From: Halobacteriales archaeon QS_4_69_31
GTDB lineage: Archaea; Halobacteriota; Halobacteria; Halobacteriales; Haloarculaceae
Assembly: GCA_003021655.1 (NCBI GenBank)
Contig: PXRP01000022.1
Span: 1 to 64,000, forward strand
DNA length: 64,000 bases
Reading direction: 5' to 3'
Under the pieces are notes generated by a model. It saw nothing but the letters and a program-made list of their open reading frames with translations. It made no database searches and was not told where the DNA came from. The position numbers were made by a program, and so were the translations under genes. Below, one piece after another: positions 35,559 through 46,531 of the stretch. Positions within the stretch are counted from its first letter, which is position 1; each line of letters starts with the position of its first letter.

Positions 35559-36191
35559 ATGGAGAAGACGCCTGCGGGCACGACGGTGGGTGTCGAGGAC
35601 CCCTACGCCCACGTCGACCGCTGTGACCACTGCACCGACGGGGGCCGGTGCCGGTTCGCCGTCGAGCAGGGCGACCGCGACCCCGCGTTCGCCGACGCGC
35701 GGAGCCGCGAGGGGTTCCGGTGTCCGGTCGTCGGCGACCGCGACGAGGAGGGGCTGACCGGCCCGTGGTCCTGGGCCGACTGCCCGCACTTCCGGGCGCG
35801 TGCCAGCGACCGCGAGTGTGTCCGCTGTGGCCTCGCGGAACGACGGATGGCCCACGACGACGAGCGGCCGCTGCTGGAGGAACACCACCTCTCGTACGCC
35901 GACGCCGGGACGGACGAGACGGGCCACGAGGTCACGGTCTATCTCTGTCGGTGGTGTCACGCGAAGGTCCACGGTTCCTGGGCCGGCCTCGACGACGACG
36001 TGAACCCGGACCCGGAGGCCATCGCGGAGCGCGAACGGCGGCGGTCGCGCGAGCAGTCGGAACTGGGCTTCCGGTCGGCGGCCGAACGGGTCGACGAGGG
36101 CGACGGTCGTGACGGAGGCGGCCGGTCCAGCGACGGGGACGGCAACGGCCGTGACGGGAGCGACACCCGCGGCGAGGCCGGCCGGGAGTAA
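35559..36191 (+). CDS. Cys/His-rich HNH-like zinc protein
   Basis: A 210-residue soluble protein. Residues 20-75 carry CDHCTDGGRC and FRCPVV. The central part has CVRCGLAERR, EEHHLSYADAG and YLCRWCHAKVHGSW, with paired CxxC and two His, the spacing of an HNH endonuclease or an HNH-derived zinc finger. The C-terminal 60 residues are Asp/Gly/Arg-rich low complexity. It probably binds nucleic acid, but nuclease activity is not certain. It resembles a conserved haloarchaeal family (I think DUF7097). Confidence 0.75.
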   Translation: MEKTPAGTTVGVEDPYAHVDRCDHCTDGGRCRFAVEQGDRDPAFADARSREGFRCPVVGDRDEEGLTGPWSWADCPHFRARASDRECVRCGLAERRMAHDDERPLLEEHHLSYADAGTDETGHEVTVYLCRWCHAKVHGSWAGLDDDVNPDPEAIAERERRRSREQSELGFRSAAERVDEGDGRDGGGRSSDGDGNGRDGSDTRGEAGRE

Positions 36192-36221
36192 CCTTTTGCC
36201 CGTGACCCCCTACTCTCGGGC

Positions 36222-36674
36222 ATGGCCGACGACGCACGGGCGCCCCACCTGGTCGGGCACGTCCACCTGAAGGTCCGTGACCTCGCACCGGCCGTCGACT
36301 TTTACACGGGCGTTCTCGGCCTCGGCGTGACCGAGTACCAGGGCCGGTACGCCTTCCTCTCGTGGGGCGAGCGCCACCACGACGTCGCCCTCCAGGCCGT
36401 CGGCGCGGGGGCCGATGGTCCCGGCTCCGGGGTCGGCCTCTACCACGCCGCCTTCGAGGTGGCGACGCCCGACGCGCTCGCGACCGTCCACGAGCGCCTC
36501 CGCGAGCGGGACGTCCGGGTCAGCCCCGTCGACCACGGCATCAGCAAGGCGCTGTACTTCGACGACCCCGACGGCAACGGCCTCGAAGTCTACCTCGACA
36601 CGCGCGAGTCCGGTGACGGGAAGTGGGCCGGACAGAACGAGCGTTTCGACCCGGCCGACCTGGCCGAAGAGTGA
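36222..36674 (+). CDS. VOC (glyoxalase/dioxygenase) superfamily protein
   Basis: A 150-residue single-subunit VOC-fold protein. VGHVHLKVRDLAPAVDFYTG gives the first metal His, GLYHAAFEV the second, and SKALYFDDPDGNGLEVYLD the Glu and the family end. It resembles catechol 2,3-dioxygenase C-terminal-like proteins. The substrate is unknown. It lies 30 bases after the HNH-like gene. Confidence 0.88.
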   Translation: MADDARAPHLVGHVHLKVRDLAPAVDFYTGVLGLGVTEYQGRYAFLSWGERHHDVALQAVGAGADGPGSGVGLYHAAFEVATPDALATVHERLRERDVRVSPVDHGISKALYFDDPDGNGLEVYLDTRESGDGKWAGQNERFDPADLAEE

Positions 36675-36714
36675 CCGCGCCGTCGCGAGTCGGACCCCAC
36701 CTCCGGCGCCGCGG

Positions 36715-36861
36715 TCACTCTTCGGCGGGCGGGACCACGGGCGGCGGGTCCGTCACGCGCACGGACAGCGCGGCGGCCGCGACCCCGCCCAGGGTGACGA
36801 GAAACCAGCCGTTCGACAGCCGGAGGAGAAAGACCGCGGCGGTGGCCGTCGGCAGGTACCG
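36715..36861 (-). other. possible small membrane protein with no visible start codon
   Basis: The minus-strand frame ending in TGA at 36715 reads RYLPTATAAVFLLRLSNGWF then LVTLGGVAAAALSVRV, a convincing membrane-helix sequence ending PPAEE. No ATG, GTG or TTG precedes it in frame after the alaS stop at 36906. It may be a gene with a lost start, a frameshifted gene, or chance. Confidence 0.3.
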
Positions 36862-36905
36862 CCCCCAGCGCCGCGGTGACGGCGGGAAAACGCGTCTACC
36901 GGCGG

Positions 36906-39677
36906 TCAGGCGTCGGCGACCTGCCGGAGCACGTCGGGGGCGTCGGCGAGTGCCTCGTCGAGTTTCTCGGCGTCGGGGCCGCCGCCCTGGGCGAAGTCCG
37001 GCGGGCCGCCGCCGCCGCCGCCGACCCTGCTCGCGAGGCGGCTGACGACCTCGCCGGCGTTGACGCCCGACCCCTCGGGGACGGCGACGACGAACGTCGC
37101 GCCGTCGAGGCCCGACCCGAGGACAGCGATGGTCCCGTCGTCGACGAGGGCGTTGGCGGTTGCGCGCAACTCCTCCATGTCGGCGTCGAGGCGCCTGACG
37201 ACCGCGAGCGTGTCGCCGACCTCGACCGCCTCGCCGTCGGCCGCCCCCGACGCGCGGACCTCGGCGAGTTGCCGCTTGAGGTCCTCGATGGTCTTGCTCC
37301 GCTCTTTCCACTCTTCGAAGAAGCGGGCGGCGGTGTCGGGGACCTCCTCGGGGGAGACGTCGAACGTCTCGGCGGCCTCGTAGAGGGCGTCCCCGGTGTC
37401 CTGGGTGGCCTGGACCGCGGCGTCGCCAGCGGCGAAGGTTATCCGGACCACGCCGTCCTGGACGCGCTCGGTGCCGAGTATCTTGATCGTCCCGATGTCG
37501 CCGGTGCGGGCGACGTGGGTGCCCCCACAGGCCTGGACGTCCTCGGCGACGTGGATGAGGCGGATCGTCTCGCCGGTCGGGATACCCCCCTGGTAGAGGT
37601 CGAAGCCGTGTTCGGCCTCGGCCTCGTGTCGGTCCGGCCACTCCTGTGTGACCGGCGTGTTCGCCCGGACGACGTCGTTCGCGCGGTGTTCGATCGCTTT
37701 GACCTCCTCGCGGGTCACCGAGTCGTAGTGGGCGACGTCGATGCGCGAACTCTGGGTCCCCTTCTGGGCGCCGGCCTGGCGGACGTGGTCGCCCAGCACC
37801 TCGCGGGCGCTGTGGACGACGATGTGGGTGGCGGTGTGGTGGCGCATCAGCCGGCGGCGCCGCGTCGCCGCGACCTGGCCGCGGACGAACTCCCCCTTGC
37901 CGGGGTCGGCGTCGCAGGTGTGGACGACCGTGCCGTCGACGGTCTGGACGTCGCTTACCGCGGCGGTGAGGTCGTCGGTCGAGAGCCACCCGTGGTCGGG
38001 CGGCTGGCCGCCACCCTCCGGGTAGAACATCGTCTGGTCCAGGACGACGTCGTAGCGGTCGTCGTCGCGCTCGAACACCTCGAGGACGACGGCCTCGAAC
38101 TCCAGGCGCCCCTGGTCGTCGTAATAGAGGCGGTCGGTGTCGGGCAGTTCCGCGAGCCGGTCGGCGCAGGGGTGGTCGGCGTCGGTCGCGACGGGCTCGC
38201 CGCCGTGGCGGTCCGCGACCTGAGCGTAGAAGTCGTCGGGCACCTCGACCGCGACGCCGCGTTCTGTGGCGATCTCCTCGACCATGTCCGGCTGGATCCC
38301 GTGGGAGTCGTACAGTTCGATGAGTTCCTCGACGGGGATGGGGGCGTCGCGCTCGGCGTACTCGTCGGCCAGTTGGCGGACGCGCCGGCCCCCGCGGTCG
38401 AGCGTCTCGCGGTACTTCTCGACCTCGGTGCGGACCATATCGCGGATGGTGTCGCGGTTTTCGTAGCCCAGGCGGTCGGCCTGCATGTCGACGAGTTCGT
38501 CCAGCGGCGCGTCGACGCCGACGCTGTCGACCAGCCGCTTGGTCCGCCGGAGGACCATCCGCGCGAGATACCCCGTCCCGACGTTCGAGGGGACGATCTC
38601 GTCGCCGAGCATGTACGCCAGCGTCCGGCAGTGGTCCGCGATGGCGTAGACCTCCTCTCGGGGTTCGACCAGGGCGCGCAACTCGGCGGTGTCGACGCCG
38701 AGAGCCTCCGCGATGGTGTCCCGGGCGGCCTCGATGTCCTCGACCTCGTCGATGTCCATGTGCCCGGCGAGTTCGGCCGCCCGCCGGACGATGTCTTCCT
38801 CGCGTTCGTCGTAGTCGAGGCCGGCGTTGTCCGTCAGGAAGCCGATCATCTCGGGGTAGACGGCCTCGTAGACCGTGGGCGTGCCCTGTGACATCCAGGT
38901 CCATCGTTCGAGACCGTAGCCGGTGTCGATGACCCGCCGGTCCATCCGGCTGTAGGTGTTGCCGTCTTTCATCTCGAACTCGCCGTCGGGGTCTTGCTCG
39001 AACTGCATGAACACGAGCGTCGCGAGTTCGAGGCCCTTGTAGATGACCTCGAAGGCCGGGCCGGCGTTGCCGCCGCCGACCCAGGGGTCCTCGATGAGCG
39101 TCACCGCCTCGCGGGGGGCGCCCACCTCCTCCAGCAGGTCCATACAGTACGCGACACACTGGTCTTTCCAGTAGACCTCGCCCTCGTAGGCGTAGTCGGT
39201 CCCCTTGTCGGCGTTGAAGGCGTGGTGGCCCATCATCTCGAAGGCCATCGTGTGCCGGCCGGTCTTGCCGACGTTGTCGATGTCCTGCATGCGGATGCAG
39301 GGCTGGCTGACCGCCAGGGGGTTGGCCGGCGGCGGCGACGCGCCGCTGGTGACGTGTGGCTGGAAGTCGTAGATAGACGCCTGCGTGAGGAGGACGTCGT
39401 CGCGCCAGCGGTTCGCGGCCACCGGGTAGGGGTCGACCCGCTCGTGGCCCCGCCCCTCGAAGAACGACAGGAACGTTTCGCGCATCTCTGCCATGCTGTA
39501 CTCGTCGTCCAACCCCGGGTCGTCGATGAACCCGTACTCGTCACAGGGGGGCTCGCCGCAGGTCTCCCGGGACTCGTCGAGCGTCCAGAAGTGGTCCCCA
39601 CACTCCCGACAGGTCAACCGCGAGAACCCCTCTTCCTCGAAGTACTCCAGCTGGTACTCCTGTTCGAGGTCGCTCAT
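36906..39677 (-). CDS. alaS: alanyl-tRNA synthetase
   Basis: A 923-residue archaeal-type AlaRS. The N-terminal zinc-like Cys cluster [20 protein letters not shown] is typical of archaeal enzymes, followed by class II motifs ([34 protein letters not shown]). The editing domain has HHTATHIV and [13 protein letters not shown]. The C-Ala domain with Gly-rich [15 protein letters not shown] ends the protein. Start at 39677 set by the archaeal N-terminus [13 protein letters not shown]. Confidence 0.97.
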   Translation of the reverse strand: MSDLEQEYQLEYFEEEGFSRLTCRECGDHFWTLDESRETCGEPPCDEYGFIDDPGLDDEYSMAEMRETFLSFFEGRGHERVDPYPVAANRWRDDVLLTQASIYDFQPHVTSGASPPPANPLAVSQPCIRMQDIDNVGKTGRHTMAFEMMGHHAFNADKGTDYAYEGEVYWKDQCVAYCMDLLEEVGAPREAVTLIEDPWVGGGNAGPAFEVIYKGLELATLVFMQFEQDPDGEFEMKDGNTYSRMDRRVIDTGYGLERWTWMSQGTPTVYEAVYPEMIGFLTDNAGLDYDEREEDIVRRAAELAGHMDIDEVEDIEAARDTIAEALGVDTAELRALVEPREEVYAIADHCRTLAYMLGDEIVPSNVGTGYLARMVLRRTKRLVDSVGVDAPLDELVDMQADRLGYENRDTIRDMVRTEVEKYRETLDRGGRRVRQLADEYAERDAPIPVEELIELYDSHGIQPDMVEEIATERGVAVEVPDDFYAQVADRHGGEPVATDADHPCADRLAELPDTDRLYYDDQGRLEFEAVVLEVFERDDDRYDVVLDQTMFYPEGGGQPPDHGWLSTDDLTAAVSDVQTVDGTVVHTCDADPGKGEFVRGQVAATRRRRLMRHHTATHIVVHSAREVLGDHVRQAGAQKGTQSSRIDVAHYDSVTREEVKAIEHRANDVVRANTPVTQEWPDRHEAEAEHGFDLYQGGIPTGETIRLIHVAEDVQACGGTHVARTGDIGTIKILGTERVQDGVVRITFAAGDAAVQATQDTGDALYEAAETFDVSPEEVPDTAARFFEEWKERSKTIEDLKRQLAEVRASGAADGEAVEVGDTLAVVRRLDADMEELRATANALVDDGTIAVLGSGLDGATFVVAVPEGSGVNAGEVVSRLASRVGGGGGGPPDFAQGGGPDAEKLDEALADAPDVLRQVADA

Positions 39678-39859
39678 CCGTTGGCTGACTTTGGCCCAGC
39701 GGCGCGTAAAACAGTTCCGAAGCGCCCCGCTCTCGGCCGGACCTGTCTCCCGTCGTCGGTTACTCGTCGCCGCTGTCCCGGCCGTCACCTCGCTTGTCCG
39801 CCGCCCCGACCGTCACCTCCGCCGTCGGCTCCCCGCCGGCTTGCTCTGGCGGTCGCCGG

Positions 39860-40999
39860 CTACCCGTTCCCCTGGCCGTTCCCGTTCCCGTTGCCCTGGC
39901 CGCCGCCGTCGTTTTGGCCGTCGCCGTTACCCTGGCCGTCGTCGCCATCGCTCTCGAACTCGTGTTCGAGTTCGGCCTCGGCGCCGCCGGCCTCGACTTC
40001 GACTTCGATCTCCTCGGCGTCCGCGGGAACGGCGAACGTGAACTCGCCGTCGGCGTTGGTCGTCCCCGCGGGGCCGTCCTCGACCGAGACGGTCGCGTTG
40101 GCCACCGGGCCGTCGGCGTTCGTGACCCGGACGGTGGCGTTCTCGCCACGCTCGACCGGCCCGACGAACGCCGCCGCCAGGCTGTCGTCACCGCTCTCGT
40201 CCTCGTCGTCGACGCGCTCTATCGGCTGGTCGACGCCGGACTCGCTGACGACCGGCTTCAGGATGTACTTGCCGCTGTTGCCGGCCTTGTGGACCGAGAT
40301 GTCGTAGACGAAATCCGTCTCGGAGCCGTCCGCGACCGTGAACTCGGTGTGCAGTTGCAGGCGTTCGCTCGGGAGCTTGACGTTCGCCGACTCGCCCGTC
40401 TTCAGCGTCGCGTCGACCCCGTCGACCTCCAGAAAGACCGTGTTGTACTCGCCGGCCGGGAGCGCGAACTCCTCGACCAGCGTGGCGTTGTCGCCGCGCA
40501 ACCGGGTCAGGTCGACCGTCGTCGCGTTGACCTCGCGGACGACCCAGCGACCGTCCTCGCCCTCGCTCTCGTCAGTCATCTTCTCGGCCGTGAGAGTCGA
40601 CGTCTCGGTGGCGGTCGGGGTCGCGGTGGCGGTCGCCGTCCCCGCGGCCGTGGCGGTGGCGTTCCCGCCGGGCACCGTCGCGGTGGCCGTCGGTGTCCCG
40701 GCGTCGTCGGCCGACTCGACCACGTGGAACCGGACTTCCGTGATGGTCACGTTCAGGTGCTCGAAGTCGTCCATGTCGTTTGGCTCGTCGCTCACGTAGA
40801 AGCTGACCGTGCCCGCGGGCCCGTCGACACTGTCGGCGCCGGTCGCGGAGCCGTCGTCGGCCCCGTCGCCGGCGGCCTCGCCGTCGGCGTCTCCGTCGCC
40901 GGCGTCGGCGGTCACCGTGCCGAGCCCGCCCGTCGCGGAGAGACAGCCGGCAGAGACGACCAGCAGCGCCACGAGCGCGACGCCGACTGCGCGTCTCAT
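39860..40999 (-). CDS. DUF4382 domain lipoprotein with Ig-like region
   Basis: A 379-residue cell-surface lipoprotein. The signal peptide lipobox is VSAGCLSA (Cys about 19). A DUF4382 domain spans about 62-265 (TVSFYVSDEPNDMDDFEHLN, VTITEVRFHV, then NTVFLEVDGVDATL), interrupted by a Thr/Ala-rich linker, followed by a carboxypeptidase-regulatory/Ig-like segment at about 285-345 (NATVRVTNADGPVANATVSV). It ends in a Gly/Asn-rich repeat tail. Its ATG overlaps the stop of a 30-codon upstream reading frame (ATGA). Confidence 0.87.
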   Translation of the reverse strand: MRRAVGVALVALLVVSAGCLSATGGLGTVTADAGDGDADGEAAGDGADDGSATGADSVDGPAGTVSFYVSDEPNDMDDFEHLNVTITEVRFHVVESADDAGTPTATATVPGGNATATAAGTATATATPTATETSTLTAEKMTDESEGEDGRWVVREVNATTVDLTRLRGDNATLVEEFALPAGEYNTVFLEVDGVDATLKTGESANVKLPSERLQLHTEFTVADGSETDFVYDISVHKAGNSGKYILKPVVSESGVDQPIERVDDEDESGDDSLAAAFVGPVERGENATVRVTNADGPVANATVSVEDGPAGTTNADGEFTFAVPADAEEIEVEVEAGGAEAELEHEFESDGDDGQGNGDGQNDGGGQGNGNGNGQGNG

Positions 41000-41088
41000 G
41001 CCGTCACCTCCCGCGTGTCGACCGCGGCCGGCGGGGCCGCGGCGGGTGTCGTCGTCCGAGGCGTCGGTCGCCTTGTCTGTCGTGTCAT
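40996..41088 (-). CDS. leaderless 30-codon upstream ORF coupled to the DUF4382 lipoprotein
   Basis: A 30-residue frame starting at the ATG at 41088 and ending TGA at 40998-40996, which overlaps the lipoprotein ATG (40999-40997). The peptide begins MTRQTRRPTPRTTTPAAAPP and has no recognisable domain. A strong TATA box at 41113-41124 is at the correct distance for transcription to begin at this ATG. So the lipoprotein is probably translated by re-initiation. It may also act as a leader peptide. Confidence 0.6.
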   Translation of the reverse strand: MTRQTRRPTPRTTTPAAAPPAAVDTREVTA

Positions 41089-41112
41089 CGTACTCCCCCG
41101 TACGATGGCCAC

Positions 41113-41124
41113 ACCCATATAAAA
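41113..41124 (-). promoter_or_regulatory. TATA box for the upstream ORF and lipoprotein operon
   Basis: On the minus strand the sequence TTTTTATATGGG (41124 down to 41113) is a strong archaeal TATA element, about 27-30 bases before the ATG at 41088. Confidence 0.65.
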
Positions 41125-41240
41125 ATGCGACGCCGAAGCCGGTTCGCCGCCGATCAAGCCGGATTAAAACCCGGCTCTGGAGCGCTCTCGACGGGATTTC
41201 GAGCCCCGGCCCGCCGGTCTCGTCTGAACGGTCGACAGGG

Positions 41241-41250
41241 TTATATACTA
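41241..41250 (+). promoter_or_regulatory. strong TATA box far upstream of the RNase Z gene
   Basis: TTATATACTA at 41241-41250. A start near 41271 would give a leader of about 100 bases before the RNase Z ATG at 41374. A weaker GCGTTTACC at 41340-41348 is at leaderless distance. So the gene may have two promoters, or the distal one may drive a small RNA. GTGTCGG (41264-41270) and CCGACAC (41333-41339) are complementary. The rest of 41089-41373 holds nothing else I can support. Confidence 0.45.
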
Positions 41251-41373
41251 TCGTGAGGCGCGAGTGTCGGGTCAGCGGGCGGCGGGCCCGAGGGCGAGCG
41301 GTGCGTGGCCCCGGCCGCGGCCGGGTCGGATTCCGACACGCGTTTACCGACCGGTCACAGAGTGGGGGACACG

Positions 41374-42294
41374 ATGCGCGTGACGTTTCTCGGTACCAGC
41401 GGGGCCGTGCCGACGACCCAGCGCAACCCGAGCGGGCTGGTGGTCAACCGCGACGGCGACCGGCTCCTGTTCGACTGCGGGGAGGGCACCCAGCGCCAGA
41501 TGATGCGGTTCGGTACCGGCTTCGCGGTCGACCACGTCTTCGTCACGCACACCCACGGCGACCACGTCCTCGGGATCCCCGGGCTGGTCCAGACGTTCGA
41601 CTTCAACGACCGCGAGCGCCCGCTGGCGGTCCACGGGCCCCACGGCACCCGGAGCGAACTCGAGGAACTGGTCGGCGTCGCCGGCACCGACCCCGCGTTC
41701 CCGCTGCGGATCACCCAGAACGCCCCCGGCGACGCGGTGCTGTCCCGCGAGGAGTACGAGGTCAGGGCCGTCGGGACGGACCACCGGACCCAGTCGGTCG
41801 GCTACGCGCTCGTCGAGGACGACCGCAAGGGGCGGTTCGACCGCGAAAAAGCCGAGGAGGAACTCGGCATCCCACCGGGGCCGAAGTACTCGCGGCTCCA
41901 CCGCGGCGAACCGGTCGAACACGACGGCCGGACGGTCCACCCCGAGGAGGTCGTCGGTCCGCCCCGGCCCGGCCGCCGGTTCGTCTACACCGGCGACACC
42001 CGCCCGACCGAGGCGGTCATCGAGGCCGCCACGGAGGCCGACCTGCTCGTCCACGACGGCACCTTCGCCGACGACTGGGCCGACCGCGCGCGGGCGACCG
42101 GCCACTCCACCGCCCGCGAGGCCGCCCGTGTGGCCAGCGAGGCCGGCGCCAGGCGCCTCGCGCTCACCCACATCTCGACGCGGTACGCCGGCGACCCCTC
42201 GCCCATCGAGCGACAGGCCCACGAGGCGTTCGACGGCGAGGCCTTCGTCGCAGAGGACGGCCAGCAGTACGAAGTGCCATTCCCCGACGAGTAG
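41374..42294 (+). CDS. rnz: ribonuclease Z (tRNA 3' endonuclease)
   Basis: A 306-residue metallo-beta-lactamase RNase that removes tRNA 3' trailers. It starts MRVTFLGTSGAVPTTQRNPS, has DCGEGTQRQMMR and the metal motif HTHGDH (59-64). RFVYTGDTRPTE, LVHDGTFAD and LTHISTRYAGDP are tRNase Z signatures. The exosite loop reads DRKGRFDREKAEEELGIPPG. Full length. Cytoplasmic. Confidence 0.96.
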   Translation: MRVTFLGTSGAVPTTQRNPSGLVVNRDGDRLLFDCGEGTQRQMMRFGTGFAVDHVFVTHTHGDHVLGIPGLVQTFDFNDRERPLAVHGPHGTRSELEELVGVAGTDPAFPLRITQNAPGDAVLSREEYEVRAVGTDHRTQSVGYALVEDDRKGRFDREKAEEELGIPPGPKYSRLHRGEPVEHDGRTVHPEEVVGPPRPGRRFVYTGDTRPTEAVIEAATEADLLVHDGTFADDWADRARATGHSTAREAARVASEAGARRLALTHISTRYAGDPSPIERQAHEAFDGEAFVAEDGQQYEVPFPDE

Positions 42295-42381
42295 GACAGG
42301 AAAGCAGTCGTGTCGAGTCGTCCGAGCACGACCCGTGAGCGAGAGCCGACCACTTATTACCGGCGGCCCCGCCCGCCCGGT

Positions 42382-43200
42382 ATGGACGTCTACGGTCTCA
42401 TCGGGAACCCGGTCGGCTACTCGCTGTCGCCGCCGATGCACGAGGCGGCCTACGAGGCGCTGGAGGTCGACGCGCGCTACGTCACGTTCGAACCGCCCGC
42501 TGACGCTGCCGCGGCGGCGGTCGAGAGCGCCGCCACGCTCGGCGTCGCCGGCCTGAATGTCACCATCCCCTTCAAGCAGGGGGTACTCGACGCGGTCGAG
42601 CCCGACCCGCTGGCCGCCCGGATCGGTGCCGTCAACACCATCGATTTCACGGGCGAGCGGGTCACCGGCCACAACACCGACGCCGCGGGAGCGGTGCGCG
42701 CGTTCGACGAACACGGCGTCTCGCTCTCGGGGACGGCCGTCGTGGTCGGGGCCGGCGGCGCCGGCCGCGCCATCGCCTTTGGCCTCGCCGACGAGGGGAT
42801 GGCCGTCCGCGTCGCCAACCGCACCGAGTCCAAGGCCCGCGACCTGGCAGCGGACCTGCGGGGCGCCGGGGAGTCGGCGGCCGACGCGACCGGGCACGGC
42901 CTCGACGCGCTGGCGGACCTGCTGGCCGACGCCGACGTGCTGGTCAACGCGACCAGCGTCGGCATGGAGTCCGACGGGACGCCGGTCCCCGCCGGGGCGC
43001 TCCACGGCGACCTGAGCGTGCTCGACGCGGTCTACCGGCCCGTCGAGACGCGCCTGTTGCGGGACGCGGCCGCGGCCGGCGCGACCACCGTCGACGGCGC
43101 CTGGATGCTGCTGTACCAGGGTGTCGACGCCTTCGAGCGCTGGACCGGTCGGGAGGCCCCCGTCGACCGGATGAACGAGGCGCTCCGGTCGCGCCTCTAG
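42382..43200 (+). CDS. aroE: shikimate dehydrogenase
   Basis: A 272-residue NADP-dependent enzyme reducing 3-dehydroshikimate in aromatic amino acid synthesis. The shikimate-binding motif is [20 protein letters not shown], the catalytic Lys and Asp lie in [10 protein letters not shown] and HNTDAAG, and the NADP loop is [16 protein letters not shown] with NRT. The end [18 protein letters not shown] is conserved. An inverted repeat (GCCGTGGCG 43247, CGCCACGGC 43273) follows its stop. Confidence 0.96.
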   Translation: MDVYGLIGNPVGYSLSPPMHEAAYEALEVDARYVTFEPPADAAAAAVESAATLGVAGLNVTIPFKQGVLDAVEPDPLAARIGAVNTIDFTGERVTGHNTDAAGAVRAFDEHGVSLSGTAVVVGAGGAGRAIAFGLADEGMAVRVANRTESKARDLAADLRGAGESAADATGHGLDALADLLADADVLVNATSVGMESDGTPVPAGALHGDLSVLDAVYRPVETRLLRDAAAAGATTVDGAWMLLYQGVDAFERWTGREAPVDRMNEALRSRL

Positions 43201-43246
43201 TGTGATCCTACCGGACAGCTCCGGTTTTCGGTTCGTACAGTCCGGC

Positions 43247-43281
43247 GCCGTGGCGACGGCCTGCGGAGTAGGCGCCACGGC
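43247..43281. terminator. possible stem-loop downstream of aroE
   Basis: GCCGTGGCG (43247-43255) and CGCCACGGC (43273-43281) are perfectly complementary with a 17-base loop, about 47 bases after the aroE stop. No T-run follows. It may be a 3' RNA structure. The remaining 43201-43468 contains no gene I can support; AGGTTAAG at about 43438 is the likely TATA element for the next gene. Confidence 0.3.
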
Positions 43282-43468
43282 CCGGTCGCGGCCGGCCGGT
43301 CGCTCGGCGGGACCACCGCGGGGTCGTGCGGTCGGGGCCGGTACCGACCCGCAGGCCGGCCCGGGTTCGGCCGCTCCGCGGGCGAGGGGCGACCCCGGAG
43401 TCTCGGTCCCGATATCTCCCCTGTCGGCGCAGAAAGAGGTTAAGTGCTGGGACCGTTAGGGTGTTCGT

Positions 43469-43915
43469 ATGGGGCTGATCGAGCGCATCAAATCCGTACT
43501 CGGACTCGGGACGTCGGCATCGTCGCCGTCCCAGCCAGCGACGACCGGGAGCGACCGCCCGTCCGCCCGCGACGCCGACGCCGGCGCAGGACCCGGTTCG
43601 GCTGGCGACGGCGACGAGGACGCGACCGACGACGTCGACGTCACCGTCGAACACGAACCCGAGGAGGCCGAGGCGGAACCCGACACCGCATCCGAGGACG
43701 CAATCAAGGGCACAGACACGAGCGACGCCGGGGGGACCGGCGTCGACCTCGAGGAGATCAAGGGCATCGGGCCGACCTACGGTGACCGCCTGCGCGATGC
43801 CGGCATCGCGGACGTCGCCGCGCTGGCCGACGCGGACCCCGCCGACCTGGCCGAGCGGGCGGATGTCCCCGAGGGGCGGGTCGAAGACTGGGTCGACCGC
43901 GCCGGCGCCTACTGA
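43469..43915 (+). CDS. helix-hairpin-helix domain protein with acidic linker
   Basis: A 148-residue protein. A short amphipathic start (MGLIERIKSVLGLG) leads into about 75 residues of acidic Asp/Glu/Ala/Ser linker, and then a C-terminal helix-hairpin-helix domain (LEEIKGIGPTYGDRLRDAGI then VAALADADPADLAERADVPE) like those binding DNA without sequence preference. It probably binds nucleic acid through its C-terminus. Probably leaderless. It lies 36 bases before the pabB/pabA remnant. Confidence 0.8.
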   Translation: MGLIERIKSVLGLGTSASSPSQPATTGSDRPSARDADAGAGPGSAGDGDEDATDDVDVTVEHEPEEAEAEPDTASEDAIKGTDTSDAGGTGVDLEEIKGIGPTYGDRLRDAGIADVAALADADPADLAERADVPEGRVEDWVDRAGAY

Positions 43916-45294
<1,379 letters not shown>

Positions 45295-45345
45295 CGCGCC
45301 GGCCCATCGCGAACCGGGCTACCGGACCCCCGCGGGGTCGCCCAC

Positions 45346-46419
45346 TCACTCGGCGTCGCGGGCGTCGATCGGTTCGTCGGCCCGTTCGACGCCCTCGATG
45401 TCGAGGACGAGGTCGGGGCCGTAGAGCCCGGCGGGGGTCCGGTAGCCCGGTTCGGCCGCCCCGTCGACGACGCGCTCGGCGACCTCGACGGCGGCGCGTC
45501 TCGTCAGATCGTAGGTCTCGGGGCCGGTGAGCCGCGAGACGGCGCGCTCGCCGTCGGGGGTCTCGGCCTCGCCCCAGACGTAGCTGGCTCCCTTCGCCCG
45601 CTCGTGTTCGTCGGGTCCGTCGACGCGGGACTGGACGAGCGCCGACAGCGCGGACTGGACCGGCCCCGCCGACAGGAGCGGGCCCAACACCCGTGCGGCC
45701 CGCACCGCCCGGACCGCCCAGGGGCTGGCCGCCGTGTAGACCGTGATAGACGGGATCCCGGTCGTCCGGTAGGCCGTCGACACGTCGCCCCAGGGGACCG
45801 ACATCGCGGTGCGCTCGCCGTTGCCGAAGTCGATCCGGCGGGTCTCGCTCGCGACGGGGGGGCGGACGAGGCGCCCGTCCCGGCGGACCGCGCCGCCCTC
45901 GCCCAGCCCGCGGACGGCCGTCCTGGCGGTCCCCGGCGAGACCCCGCCGGCGGCCTCGAAGCCGAGGCTGAGCCGCGTCGCGTCGGGCAGGCGGTCGGCG
46001 AGGTGGGCCGCGAGGCAGTCGGTCGGCACCACGTCGAAGCCGACGCCCGGCAGGACCATGACGCCCGCGTCGCGGGCCCGCCCGTCGACGGCCGCGAGCG
46101 CCTCGAAGACCTCGATTTCGCCGGTGATGTCGAGGTAGTGGGTGCCGGTCCGCAGACAGGCCTCGACCATCGGCTCGTCGGTGTCGGCGAACGGGCCCGC
46201 GCAGTGACAGACCACGGGGGCCTCCTCCAGGGCGAGGTCGAGCACCTGTGGCTCGTCCAGCCCGACCACGCGCTCCTCGCAGTCGAGGCGGATCGCCTGG
46301 TTCTCGACGGCGTTGCGGTCGCGACCGGCCACGACCACGTCCAGCCCCCGGTCGACCGCCTCCCGGACTATCAACTCGCCCGTGTACCCGTAGGAACCGT
46401 ACACCAGCAGGTCGGCCAT
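45346..46419 (-). CDS. saccharopine dehydrogenase-like oxidoreductase
   Basis: A 357-residue Rossmann oxidoreductase. LLVYGSYGYTGELIVREAVD gives the nucleotide motif, followed by VVCHCAGPFADTDEPMVEAC, THYLDITGEIEVFEAL and VMLPGVGFDVVPTDCLAAHL. These match the saccharopine dehydrogenase/trans-acting enoyl reductase family, not the lysine-pathway enzyme itself. The substrate is unknown. Start at 46419 set by the nucleotide-binding motif. Confidence 0.88.
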   Translation of the reverse strand: MADLLVYGSYGYTGELIVREAVDRGLDVVVAGRDRNAVENQAIRLDCEERVVGLDEPQVLDLALEEAPVVCHCAGPFADTDEPMVEACLRTGTHYLDITGEIEVFEALAAVDGRARDAGVMVLPGVGFDVVPTDCLAAHLADRLPDATRLSLGFEAAGGVSPGTARTAVRGLGEGGAVRRDGRLVRPPVASETRRIDFGNGERTAMSVPWGDVSTAYRTTGIPSITVYTAASPWAVRAVRAARVLGPLLSAGPVQSALSALVQSRVDGPDEHERAKGASYVWGEAETPDGERAVSRLTGPETYDLTRRAAVEVAERVVDGAAEPGYRTPAGLYGPDLVLDIEGVERADEPIDARDAE

Positions 46420-46531
46420 ACCCCCCGATTCGCCGGAGTCGCCGATAAAGGTGTATATGCCGGTCCGGACGTTCCTCTCGTGAGCGCGCCGAACCGTGAG
46501 GCTGAAGCGACTCCCGCCGAACCGGGGAGGT

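Noticed and set aside
36715-39159. Long 814-residue minus-strand frame over alaS
   Set aside because: It is an Arg/Pro/Gly-rich shadow of alaS, whose own frame has all AlaRS motifs. Only the last 48 residues outside alaS look protein-like.
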